Shown piece by piece: positions 40,126 through 47,944 of a DNA stretch of 50,523 nt. Where the stretch lies: contig OMVJ01000017.1 of the NCBI GenBank assembly GCA_900314495.1, positions 1-50,523 of the forward strand. Reading direction: 5' to 3'. The DNA is from an uncultured Olsenella sp. (GTDB lineage: Bacteria; Actinomycetota; Coriobacteriia; Coriobacteriales; Atopobiaceae). The translations under genes and the position numbers were made by a program. The notes under the pieces were generated by a model. The model was not told where the DNA came from, searched no databases, and saw only the letters and a program-made list of their open reading frames with translations. Every line of letters begins with the position of its first letter. The first letter of the stretch is position 1.

Positions 40126-40974
40126 CTAGAACGCCGGCAGCACGTCCTGGTCGTAGGTGTCAGAGAGGTACTGCTTGAAGTCGTCTGAGGTAAGCACCTC
40201 CACCAGGGCCTTGATGCGCTCGTCGTCCTGCTTGTCGGGCGTGGTCACGATGTAGTTGGCGTACTGCTCGACGGCCTTGCCCTCCTTGGATTCCACGGCA
40301 ACGGCATCCTTCACGTGCAGGCCAGCCTCGATGGCGTAGTTGCCGTTGATGACGGCGAAGTCCACGTCCTGCAGCTGGCGCGGCACGGCGGCGGCCTCCA
40401 CCTCAACGAACTGGATGTTGTGGGGGTTGTCCGCGATGTCCACCGGCGTGGCCTCCAGGTTCTCAGGGTCGGACAGCGTGATGAGCCCCTCCTGCTGCAG
40501 CAGCAGAAGAGCGCGGCCCTCGTTGGTGGGGTCATTGGGGACGGCAATCTGGGCGCCGTCGGCAATGGCGGCCAAGTCGGAGGACTTGCCCGCGTACACG
40601 CCGAAGGGCTCGTAGTGAATGGCAGCCACGCCCACCAGGTCGGTGCCGTTCTCCTTGTTGTAGTTGTTGAGGTAGTTGATGTGCTGGAAGTAGTTGGCAT
40701 CAACCTCGCCGGAGCTGGTCACCTGGTTGGGAATGATGTAGTCCGTGTACTCCTTGACGGTGAGCTCAATGCCCTGCTCCTTGAGCTTGGGCACGGCAAA
40801 GTTGTTGAGAATCTCCGCGTGGGGTGCGGGGGACGCAGCCACGGTGAGCGTCTTGGCAGCGGCGGCGCTGGAGCCGGCGGAGTCGGAGCCGGCCGAGGTG
40901 CCACCGCAAGCGGCCAGCGCGCCGGTGGCAACGGCGGCGAACGAAGCGGCAACGAAGTTCCTACGGGTAATCAT
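40126..40974 (-). CDS. metQ: Methionine ABC transporter substrate-binding lipoprotein
   Basis: The 282-aa product is a NlpA/MetQ lipoprotein: a twin-Arg-containing signal (MITRRNFVAAS) ending in lipobox LAAC at residue 22, then GGTSAG. The body has the MetQ stretches ELTVKEYTDYIIPNQ, VDANYFQHINYLN and VGVAAIHYEPFGVYAGKS. It should bind methionine outside the membrane. AGGAAAGGAAC precedes the ATG at 40974. It is last in a metN-metI-metQ operon. Confidence 0.92.
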   Translation of the reverse strand: MITRRNFVAASFAAVATGALAACGGTSAGSDSAGSSAAAAKTLTVAASPAPHAEILNNFAVPKLKEQGIELTVKEYTDYIIPNQVTSSGEVDANYFQHINYLNNYNKENGTDLVGVAAIHYEPFGVYAGKSSDLAAIADGAQIAVPNDPTNEGRALLLLQQEGLITLSDPENLEATPVDIADNPHNIQFVEVEAAAVPRQLQDVDFAVINGNYAIEAGLHVKDAVAVESKEGKAVEQYANYIVTTPDKQDDERIKALVEVLTSDDFKQYLSDTYDQDVLPAF

Positions 40975-41081
40975 GGTTTGTTCCTTTCCTGCCGGCGGCT
41001 GCCGGCCTTTGGGCCCCGTTTGGGGCGCGTTTCATGTTGTCGGGCCAAGCCTGGCGTCCCGCGCCGGCAAGGCCAACGTAC

Positions 41082-41753
41082 CTAGCGATGGTCAATGCGC
41101 TTGACCACGGCGTCACAGGTGCTCTGGATCACCTGCACCACCACAATGATGAGCACCAGCGTGAAGATCATGACCTCGTCCTCGTAGCGGTAGTAGCCGT
41201 AGCGAATGGCGATGTCACCCAAGCCGCCCGCGCCAACCGCGCCGGCAATGGCCGTGTAGCCCAGCACCGCAATGAGCGTGATGGACACGCCGCGCACGAT
41301 GGAGGGAAGGGCCTCCGGCAGAAGGGCCGAGAAGACCACGCGGGGCAGGGAGGCTCCGCAGGCCACGGCCGCCTCGATGGAGTCGCGCGGGACCTCTGCC
41401 AGCGACTGCTCCACCATGCGGGCCACGAAGGGCGTGGTGGAGAGAACGAGCGGCGGAATGACGCCCGCCACGCCGGTGGTGGTGCCCACCAGGGCGCGGG
41501 TGAGGGGGAATGCCGTCACCAGCAGGATGATGAAGGGGATGGAGCGCGCGATGTTCACCACCCAGCCCAGCACGGCGTTGAGGATGCGCATGGGGTGCAT
41601 GCCGCCCGGCGTGGTGACGTAGAGCACCACGCCCAGCACGATGCCGAACACGTACGAGATGGCCGTCGACGCAAGGAGCATGGCCATGGTGTCAACCAGG
41701 CCCTGCCCCACAAGCGGGCCGTACTGAGCAAAGAATTCGGGAAGGCTACTCAT
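41082..41753 (-). CDS. metI: Methionine ABC transporter permease
   Basis: The 223-aa protein has five hydrophobic segments and the EAA coupling motif (EAAVACGASLPRVVFSALLPEALPS). It resembles MetI (IPFIILLVTAFPLTRALVGT, AVLGYTAIAGAVGAGGLGD). The ATG at 41753 overlaps the metN stop by 8 bases, with AAGGGAGAG inside metN as ribosome site. Confidence 0.93.
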   Translation of the reverse strand: MSSLPEFFAQYGPLVGQGLVDTMAMLLASTAISYVFGIVLGVVLYVTTPGGMHPMRILNAVLGWVVNIARSIPFIILLVTAFPLTRALVGTTTGVAGVIPPLVLSTTPFVARMVEQSLAEVPRDSIEAAVACGASLPRVVFSALLPEALPSIVRGVSITLIAVLGYTAIAGAVGAGGLGDIAIRYGYYRYEDEVMIFTLVLIIVVVQVIQSTCDAVVKRIDHR

Positions 41754-42492
41754 CCCAGCTCTCCCTTCCAAGCAGCTGACGCGTTACCTCGTGCTGGGGG
41801 TTGGCGAAGACCTGCTCCACGCTGCCCTGCTCCACCACTTGACCCTCAACGAGCACGGCAACGTTCTTGCAGACCTTCTCCACCACCTCCATGGAGTGGG
41901 TGATCACCACCAGGGTGACGCCGGTCTCCTCGTTGATCTGGCGCAGAAGCCGCAGGACCGAGGCGGTGCTCGCAGGGTCCAGCGCGGAGGTGGCCTCGTC
42001 GCACAGGATGTACTGGGGATGGCAGGCCAGGGCCCGGGCAATGGCCACGCGCTGCTTCTGGCCACCCGAAAGCTGCGCCGGGTAGGACTGCGCGCGGTCT
42101 GCCAGGCCCACGCGGTCCAGCAGGGCCAGGGCCTCCTTGCGGTTTTCCTCGGTCACCTTGCCCGAACTGGCGCGGTAGGGGAAGCAGACGTTCTCCAAGG
42201 CCGTCTTCTGGGCCAGCAGGCCGAAGTTCTGGAAGATCATGGCGACGCGGCGACGGTATTTGCGCAGGTCAGCGCCAGAGAGGGTCATGACGTCGGTGCC
42301 GTCCACAACCACCCGGCCGCTGGTTGGGCGCTCCAGGAGGTTGATGCAGCGCACCAGCGTGGACTTGCCTGCGCCCGAGATGCCGATGATGCCGAACACG
42401 TCCCCGTCTGGAATCGTGAGCGACACATCGCGCAGGGCGTGCACCTGCGCCTTGCCGTCGAACGTCTTTGTTATGTGTTCAAGAGATATCAA
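41746..42492 (-). CDS. metN: Methionine ABC transporter ATP-binding protein (short form)
   Basis: The 248-aa ATPase has Walker A GISGAGKST, signature LSGGQKQRVAIA, Walker B YILCDEATSALD and the MetN-like opening ISLEHITKTFDGKAQVHALRDV. No ATG fits; the probable start is a TTG at 42492 with GGAG six bases upstream. The C-terminal NIL domain of E. coli-type MetN (about 90 residues that bind methionine and inhibit transport) is absent, so trans-inhibition by internal methionine should be lacking. Confidence 0.88.
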   Translation of the reverse strand: MISLEHITKTFDGKAQVHALRDVSLTIPDGDVFGIIGISGAGKSTLVRCINLLERPTSGRVVVDGTDVMTLSGADLRKYRRRVAMIFQNFGLLAQKTALENVCFPYRASSGKVTEENRKEALALLDRVGLADRAQSYPAQLSGGQKQRVAIARALACHPQYILCDEATSALDPASTASVLRLLRQINEETGVTLVVITHSMEVVEKVCKNVAVLVEGQVVEQGSVEQVFANPQHEVTRQLLGRESWDE

Positions 42493-42825
42493 AAGAGGCT
42501 CCGCTTCGTGGGTTTGGTGGGCCAATCCCTGCCAGGCTTGGCCCTGAGGACGCCCGGTCCCACGCACGCGAAGCCCCGAGGGGCCTAGGGGCGCGGGTGC
42601 CCGGGCTTGGGCATGCACATGTACTCCATCGGGCCAAACCCGAAGGAGCAGCGCCGCAGGTGGACGCAGGTGGTATGTCCAAGACGCGTGTTCATCGTGT
42701 CATGATGGTATCCCGTACCTGAAAGCGCGGGAAATAGACAGTTCAGAACGGTGGCTATCTGTTTTGCTGATAGCCACCGTTGGTGCCGTTCTCGGCATGC
42801 GTCACATTTGAGTTGAGTCGCTAGG
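42493..42825 (-). promoter_or_regulatory. metNIQ leader region with possible leader peptide
   Basis: On the minus strand, an ATG at 42695 opens a 36-codon frame closed by TAG at 42585, encoding MNTRLGHTTCVHLRRC... with a Met/Cys-rich stretch PMEYMCMPKPG. A hairpin AGGCCC/GGGCTT overlaps its stop codon. This could be a Met- or Cys-sensing attenuator ahead of metN, but the ORF lacks a good ribosome site. I saw no known SAM riboswitch core. Farther upstream lies the 42747-42781 hairpin. Confidence 0.35.
42747..42781 (-). terminator. Strong stem-loop after the frameshifted hydrolase gene
   Basis: AACGGTGGCTATC (42747-42759) and GATAGCCACCGTT (42769-42781) form a perfect 13-base stem with a 9-base loop, 45 bases past the hydrolase stop. 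No T-run follows, so it may be a terminator of unusual type or a 3' stabiliser. Confidence 0.5.
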
Positions 42826-44204
42826 CTAGCCGATGCCAGACAGGTCCCCCGTACCCTTCAGGTAGTAGTCAAACCACTGCAGCACGATGCCGTTGAGCTT
42901 GACCATGAACTGCTCGTGGTCCACGTCACCCGAACCCAGCATGTTGGCCAGGAAGGGCGAGAGCAGGGGCAGGTCGGTGAAATCCATGTGCTCGGTGCCG
43001 CCGAAGCTCATGACGCGGGCGTCCTTGGCGCGCTCCACCACGTACTGGTTCACGTACTCGCTGCCGTCGGCGTTGCCCGTGGCGTAGCCCCTGCCATGCA
43101 CCTCGTTGTTCAGGGCCAGCAGCGGCACCTGGAAGGGCTCGGGGTTGTAGGCGAACTTGCTGCCATCGGCCTTCTCCTCCCCCAGCATGGTGCCGTCAAT
43201 GTCAATGACCGCACTGATGTCGTCGCGCTGGCGCGCCATGTCCATGCTCACCGCGCCACCAATGGAATGGCCCATGAGGCCGATCTTCTGAGTGTCCGTC
43301 ATGCCAAGGGCACGCAGGACCCGGCCCGTTCGTCGTCGGAGTCGACGTGCCAGGTGTCGTCCAGAGTCCCGGAGTCCGCGGCCGTCTTCAGGGAGTCCAA
43401 GGCGAAGTTCATGTCTGCGTCGCGCAGGGTCATCCATTCGCTGATGACCTTGGCGTACTGGGCGTCGGTCACGGAGGTGTCACCCTCGGCGTTGGAGACC
43501 GTCATGACGTCGTTCATGAAGTCCATGTCCACGGGAATCGTCTGCCCCGCGGTGTCCGTGCTGAAGAGGGAGTAGTAGGGGTGCTCCACGACCACGACCA
43601 CGTAGCCGTTGCTGGCCAGCTCCGTGTAGGTGGAGAAGTTGCTCTCGTGGTAGCCAAAGGATCCATGGTCGAACACTACCAGCGGGTACTGGTGGCTACC
43701 CTCGGAGGAGGCGTCATCGGGGTAGTAGAAGTAGGCGGGAACCTCGCGGTGGGAGCCGTCAGTCTCGAACTCCTCCAGGCGGGAGGGGTCCACCAGGATG
43801 GCATGGGCCTGGGCCACCTGGTAGGAGCCCGTGTTGGGCATGCCCTTGTAGCCAGTGAAGACCAGGGCGGGCACCGCGGCAATGGCCAGGGCCAGCACCG
43901 TGAAGATGGGCCCGGCGATGGCAGCCCCAAGCTTGCGGGTTCCCGTAACCTTCTTCCTACGCACGAAGTAGCTGACCAGGGCACAGGCAAAGAGCAGGCC
44001 CGCCATGCCCACAAGCAGGGAGAAGCGCCAGTTCTCGCCAAAAGCGGGGACCAGCCGAGCCACCAGGGCCACCGCCAGCTCAGTGCCGCGCAGGACAAGG
44101 CGGTCGCGCAGCCAGTCGGCCTTTGTTGCCTGGGCCTTGCGGGCCCGCACGGCAAAGGCGACCTCCGCCGCAACGAACAAAATCAAGAGTATCCCGAATG
44201 CCAT
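42826..44204 (-). pseudogene. Alpha/beta hydrolase with N-terminal membrane segments, frameshifted
   Basis: Two overlapping frames make one hydrolase. The first part (from ATG 44204, GGAAGGAA upstream) has about four membrane segments and the start of a platelet-activating-factor-hydrolase-like domain (YPLVVFDHGSFGYHESNF). Around 43300-43325 the frame changes: it continues as RVLRALGMTDTQKIGLMGHSIGGAVS, with the nucleophile Ser, and ends at 42826. A single base missing in a GGGCCGGG run near 43315 explains it. Either it is a recent pseudogene, a sequencing error, or a slip site. It lies downstream of a TetR gene on the same strand. Confidence 0.82.
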
Positions 44205-44215
44205 GGCGTTCCTTC

Positions 44216-44776
44216 CTATTCCTCTCCAGCCATTGCGCTGGCGTGCGCCATCAAAAGGATTCGCGTACATTCCTGCTCGTCGTAGACCATGGCGTTATTT
44301 GCCAGAAGGCTTGCCATGCCATGTGCCACGACGAAGAGAAGCGAGAAGGCCTCTCTGGCCCGCGACTTTGAGCAGCCGGCAGCTTGTTGCACCAAGCCGA
44401 GCATCCCGTCGATTCCAGGGTCGTCCATCAGGTCGTCCAGGCTGTGACCGGCAAACTTGGCAGTCTGGAACAGGAATCTAAAGAGATGGGGCTCCTGGGC
44501 ACCAAACCGAATGTAGTTGAGCCCGAGCTCCAGCAGGGGGTTCTGCGCCTCGTCCCCCGACGGGGCAATGAAGCGCGTGTGGAAGTCGTCCGCCACCTGG
44601 TAGACGGCATCACGAAGCTCTTCCACCGTCTTGAAGTTGTACATGATCGGCTGGGTGGAGCAGCCCAGGACCTCCGCGACCGCGCGGACGCTGAGGCTCT
44701 CGACGCCCTTCTCGCGCACGAGGCCAAAGGCCGCGTCCAGGATCATCTGCCGTGTGACCTTTGGCTTTGGCGGCAT
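44216..44776 (-). CDS. TetR-family regulator
   Basis: The 186-aa product has an N-terminal helix-turn-helix (RQMILDAAFGLVREKGVESLSVRAVAEVLGCSTQPIMYNF in pieces; residues 9-50) and a helical C-terminal domain. GGGGGG precedes the ATG at 44776. It ends 11 bases before the hydrolase gene starts, so both are one operon. An inverted repeat and a TATAAT lie immediately upstream, fitting autoregulation. Confidence 0.86.
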   Translation of the reverse strand: MPPKPKVTRQMILDAAFGLVREKGVESLSVRAVAEVLGCSTQPIMYNFKTVEELRDAVYQVADDFHTRFIAPSGDEAQNPLLELGLNYIRFGAQEPHLFRFLFQTAKFAGHSLDDLMDDPGIDGMLGLVQQAAGCSKSRAREAFSLLFVVAHGMASLLANNAMVYDEQECTRILLMAHASAMAGEE

Positions 44777-44799
44777 GGCAGGACCCCCCGTGATTACTG

Positions 44800-44827
44800 G
44801 TGTTACATAACACTTGTCATTATTATA
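44800..44827 (-). promoter_or_regulatory. Promoter and operator of the TetR-hydrolase operon
   Basis: TATAAT on the minus strand (44822-44827), then the inverted repeat GTGTTA-TG-TAACAC (44800-44813) around the expected start point. Binding there would block transcription. The -35 region falls into the repeat at 44828 and is not recognisable. Confidence 0.55.
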
Positions 44828-44896
44828 TGACAAAGGAGGCCAAAGGGGGACGTTTCTCTTTTGTCATGTGTCAAAAGAGAAACGTCCCCCTTGGCC
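44828..44896. repeat. REP-like palindromic repeat, locus 12 (long head-to-head pair)
   Basis: Two units in opposite orientation form a stem of about 26 bases: GGCCAAAGGGGGACGTTTCT and onward (44839-) against the complement ending GGCC at 44896, around TCATGTG. It lies in a divergent promoter region, unlike most others. Confidence 0.9.
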
Positions 44897-44908
44897 TATT
44901 ATGCTGAA

Positions 44909-44924
44909 GTTAGAGTAATCTAAC
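44909..44924 (+). promoter_or_regulatory. GTTAG-N6-CTAAC box upstream of ATC hydrolase 2
   Basis: GTTAG-AGTAAT-CTAAC, 95 bases before the gene and just after TATTAT/TATGCT (44897-44905), so it would cover the transcription start. The same spaced box stands upstream of the methyltransferase at 46977. Confidence 0.55.
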
Positions 44925-45018
44925 TATGTGTCCAAGCGCTTTCCTCAGCCACGGCGAGGTTGGTGGGAAGGCCAGAGTCATTCCCCATGACGCATAGGCA
45001 CAGGAAAAGGGGCGCGGA

Positions 45019-45660
45019 ATGCTAGCCTACAAGTCCTCCTACTACAACATTGTGGTGCCCCTCATGGCGCACGCCATCACCAAGCGCTGCGGGCGAGAAG
45101 TAACCCGTGCATGCAAAAAGGACTCCCACCGCATCTACCGCGACCTGTTGACCAAAGCCCCCAACATCGGCAAGAACAACCCCATGGAGCACAACATATA
45201 CATGGCCATCGCCCTCTTCTCCCTGCAGCTCTCCTCCAAGGGGGCGCTCAGCGTGGAGGACTTCAAGGCATGTGCGCAGGACATGATGGCCCTACCCATC
45301 ATGCGCGTAATGGGCATCGGTCGCGACTTCAACGACCCCAAGACGCTGGCAAAGTACGACAAGACCTTCCACGAAGACGAGCAGTGGCGCCTCGACCACC
45401 TGGACCAGATCGACTGTAGCTGGGAGTACCACTTCGACGACAGGCACAAGGACGGCGTCTTTTACTACTGCACCCGCTGCCCCATCAATGACTTCTGCTG
45501 GGCCAACGGCCTGCTGCGGCTGCTGCCCGCCATGTGCGCGATTGACTACCCGATGTGCCGTCTGGAGCACGCCATACTCCACCGCGACCACACGCTGGCC
45601 GAAGGCGGCCCCTGCTGCGACTTCTGGATCGTGGGCGACAAGATAAAGAACCCGCACTAG
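45019..45660 (+). CDS. L-2-amino-thiazoline-4-carboxylate hydrolase-family protein (copy 2)
   Basis: The 213-aa product belongs to the same family as the gene at 22367, with a Cys-rich C-terminal half (YYCTRCPINDFC, CAIDYPMC, GGPCCDFWIVGD). The final CDFW corresponds to CDFL in copy 1. The two are distant in sequence. The number of cysteines might suggest metal binding, but none is proven. AAAGGGGCG precedes the ATG at 45019. It has its own promoter region with a GTTAG box. Confidence 0.75.
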   Translation: MLAYKSSYYNIVVPLMAHAITKRCGREVTRACKKDSHRIYRDLLTKAPNIGKNNPMEHNIYMAIALFSLQLSSKGALSVEDFKACAQDMMALPIMRVMGIGRDFNDPKTLAKYDKTFHEDEQWRLDHLDQIDCSWEYHFDDRHKDGVFYYCTRCPINDFCWANGLLRLLPAMCAIDYPMCRLEHAILHRDHTLAEGGPCCDFWIVGDKIKNPH

Positions 45661-45661
45661 C

Positions 45662-45695
45662 CGTGACAAAGGGGGACGTTTCCCTCATATGACAT
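45662..45695. repeat. REP-like palindromic repeat, locus 13 (one degenerate unit)
   Basis: Left arm CGTGACAAAGGGGG and centre ACGTTTCCC are kept; the right arm is CTCATATGACA instead of TTTTGTCA. It fills the gap between two convergent genes. Confidence 0.85.
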
Positions 45696-45697
45696 GG

Positions 45698-46768
45698 CTA
45701 CTGGTCGCTTGCCTTCTTGCTGATCGCCGCCCGGCCGCGATGGGTGCGCGAGCGAAGCCCCTTGACGCGGGCCGAGACGTCCACGTTGATTCCCAGAATC
45801 ATGCGCGCGAGCCACACGAAGAAGAGCACCACCAGTATGGGCACCACGCAGTCGGCCACGACCATCACGACGAGCTTCTCTACCAGGTCATTCAGCGTAT
45901 CCCTTGCGGAGTCGACCAGCTTGGTCGCGCCCTCGCCCGCCGCATTGACGACATCGGTGGCGGCGCTCGTCACCGCGCTGCCCGCACCCGCAACCCAACC
46001 GGAAATGTTGCCCAAGAGGTCACCGTCCTGGGCGGAAGAACCGGCAGCATCGGCACTTTCCTGCGAGTCGCTGGTGCCAGCCTCGCTCGTTTCGCCGGAA
46101 GAGTCACTCTCCTGCTGGGCTTGCGACGCATCTTCCGCGGCAGTCTCGGAGATCTCTTCAATATTGTTGTCCTGCTCATACGTGGCCCAAATCATGTCCG
46201 AGGCCCAGACGCTCACGGGCACAACGAGCAGCCCCACCACCGCGAACACGAGAAGTTTGAAGGAGAGCTGGCCCCATATATGGTGCCATCTCGAACCCGG
46301 CGAGCTGATTGCCATGAGGACCACGGTGGCCAAGCCGAGCGGAACCAGGACGCGGCAGCTCACCATGCCCAAGATCGTGAGGAGGTATTTCTCGAGGTAG
46401 ATGGCCCCGAGAACCACGGCGAAGTCGGTGCTCAGATCCACGAGCTTATCGGCAATGGGCGTTCCGATGTCGTCAGGCGCAAGCGACACGAGCGCCGATG
46501 CCGAAGTCGAGGTACCGACAAGAGCCATCACCGTAGAGGCCTTGGCGTCGAGCGCGGCAATCTGGTGCTCGTAGGTCGCAGGGTTGCCAAAGTGGTTTGC
46601 CAGCGGAAAGGCAGAAACAAGGGCAAGCACGGCGCAGACGGCCACGATGATGATCAGCCGCGTGCGGTTGCCGCCAGGAAGCCTTGGCCCGCTGGTGCTG
46701 GTGTCAGGTTCGTCGCCGGACGTGGAAAGCTCGGCGCTAGTTGGGACGTTCTTGAGCTCGGTATCCAT
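45698..46768 (-). CDS. Membrane protein of unknown function
   Basis: The 356-aa product has a polar N-terminus, a hydrophobic segment at about 37-57, two or three more between 120 and 205, then a Ser/Glu/Ala-rich, low-complexity acidic region (about 210-270), a Gly/Ala stretch, and a last segment near 315-335, with a basic C-terminus. It looks like an envelope protein with an exposed disordered loop. GGAGG precedes the ATG at 46768. No family recognised. Confidence 0.78.
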   Translation of the reverse strand: MDTELKNVPTSAELSTSGDEPDTSTSGPRLPGGNRTRLIIIVAVCAVLALVSAFPLANHFGNPATYEHQIAALDAKASTVMALVGTSTSASALVSLAPDDIGTPIADKLVDLSTDFAVVLGAIYLEKYLLTILGMVSCRVLVPLGLATVVLMAISSPGSRWHHIWGQLSFKLLVFAVVGLLVVPVSVWASDMIWATYEQDNNIEEISETAAEDASQAQQESDSSGETSEAGTSDSQESADAAGSSAQDGDLLGNISGWVAGAGSAVTSAATDVVNAAGEGATKLVDSARDTLNDLVEKLVVMVVADCVVPILVVLFFVWLARMILGINVDVSARVKGLRSRTHRGRAAISKKASDQ

Positions 46769-46976
46769 ACAATCGCCTCCAGGTTTGTTGGCCTGTGCAC
46801 CATAGTGCCGCAGCCGGCGGTGATGACGCTGGTCGTGTACCGCCGGAGTCGCACAGTTGTAGGCCGAGTGGACAACTGGAGAAGGTGGGCGGTCTTGTAT
46901 GGCAGGTGCTCGCAGGCGAGGGGAGCCACACGCGGAGGCCGCGGGGCCGCCTGGGCCTCGCGCCCGCATCCCAACT

Positions 46977-47030
46977 GTTAGGCATCTCTAACTCATCGTG
47001 ATATGATGGTGCGAGTTAGCTTTACTTAAC
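46977..47030 (+). promoter_or_regulatory. Promoter with two GTTAG boxes before the methyltransferase
   Basis: Box one GTTAG-GCATCT-CTAAC (46977-46992) overlaps the -35 region; box two GTTAG-CTTTAC-TTAAC (47015-47030) lies 38 bases later, after TATGAT (47002-47007). Two spaced operators around a -10 box suit repression by a dimeric regulator. The half-sites recall DtxR-type boxes, but only loosely. Confidence 0.6.
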
Positions 47031-47052
47031 CTAGCTCAGCCGAGGTGACATC

Positions 47053-47862
47053 ATGGCCGAAGAGCGAACCCTCGCCGGCGTGCCGGACACGACCTACATC
47101 CCGCTGGTCGCACGCATCTACGTTTCCAAGCGCTTCCCCGAGTACTTCCGCGACGAACAAGCGCTGGCGCTGGAGAGCCAGATTCCCGGCGACGCCATCC
47201 AGACCAACTCGGGCGAGTACGAGTGCATGGCCTCGGTGGCGCGCAGCCACGTGTTCGACAGCAAGTTGAGTGCGTTCCTGGCGCAGCATCCAACCGGCAA
47301 CGTGGCATTCCTGGGCGGCGGGCTTGAGACCAACTGGAGCCGCGTGGGCGTACCCACGGCGCGGTGCTACCAGGTGGACCTGCCCGAGGTCCTTGACGTG
47401 CGCCGCCGCGCCCTCAGCCAAGCGGCAAACGAGGAGCTTATTGCGGGCGACATGCTTGCCATGGAGTGGGCCAAGCGCATGGACACCAGCCTGCCCACGC
47501 TGCTGGTGGTATCCGGCGTGTGGCAGTACTTCCACGAAGAGCAGATTCTTGCGATGATCGCCGACCTTAAGCGGCTCTTCCCCGCAGGCGAGCTGCTCTT
47601 TGACGCCACCGACACCGAGGGCCTCAAGTTCACCAACAAGTACGTGCAGAAGACGGGCAACACCGACGCCATGATGTACTTTGGCCTCGACGACCCGCAG
47701 GGCTTTGCCGAAAAGGCCGGCACGGAGCTGCTGAGCGTTGACGGCTTCTACGCCGACGCCCTCAAGCTGGGCCGCAAGCTCTCCATCCGCACGCGCGTCT
47801 TCATGTACTTTGCCGACAAGTGGGGCCGTGTGAAGGTGGTCCTCATGCGCCTCAACCCCTAG
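47053..47862 (+). CDS. Class I SAM-dependent methyltransferase (LCM/TcmP-like)
   Basis: The 269-aa product resembles the leucine carboxyl methyltransferase/TcmP group: FLGGGLETNWSRVG (SAM-binding loop), YQVDLPEVLDVRR (acidic ribose-binding residue) and LLVVSGVWQYFHEE. Members O-methylate polyketides or small acids; the substrate is unknown. GAGGTGAC precedes the ATG at 47053. Two GTTAG boxes sit in its promoter, tying it to the ATC hydrolase genes. Confidence 0.82.
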   Translation: MAEERTLAGVPDTTYIPLVARIYVSKRFPEYFRDEQALALESQIPGDAIQTNSGEYECMASVARSHVFDSKLSAFLAQHPTGNVAFLGGGLETNWSRVGVPTARCYQVDLPEVLDVRRRALSQAANEELIAGDMLAMEWAKRMDTSLPTLLVVSGVWQYFHEEQILAMIADLKRLFPAGELLFDATDTEGLKFTNKYVQKTGNTDAMMYFGLDDPQGFAEKAGTELLSVDGFYADALKLGRKLSIRTRVFMYFADKWGRVKVVLMRLNP

Positions 47863-47872
47863 GCGCGTCAAA

Positions 47873-47944
47873 CGTGTCAAAGGGGGACGTTTCTCTTTTG
47901 TCGTGACAATTGGGAAACGTCCCCTTTTGTCACCCCTTTTGTCA
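47873..47944. repeat. REP-like palindromic repeat, locus 14 (pair)
   Basis: Unit one 47874-47902 and inverted unit two 47903-47933, followed by CCCCTTTTGTCA, which contains the stop codon (47942-47944) of the glycosylase gene. Between convergent genes. Confidence 0.9.

Noticed and set aside
1255-47944. Reading the dispersed palindromes as a CRISPR array or ordinary terminators
   Set aside because: They are scattered, not spaced in an array with spacers. The stem has an internal CCCTTTT but usually no T-run after it, and copies occur in divergent promoter regions too.
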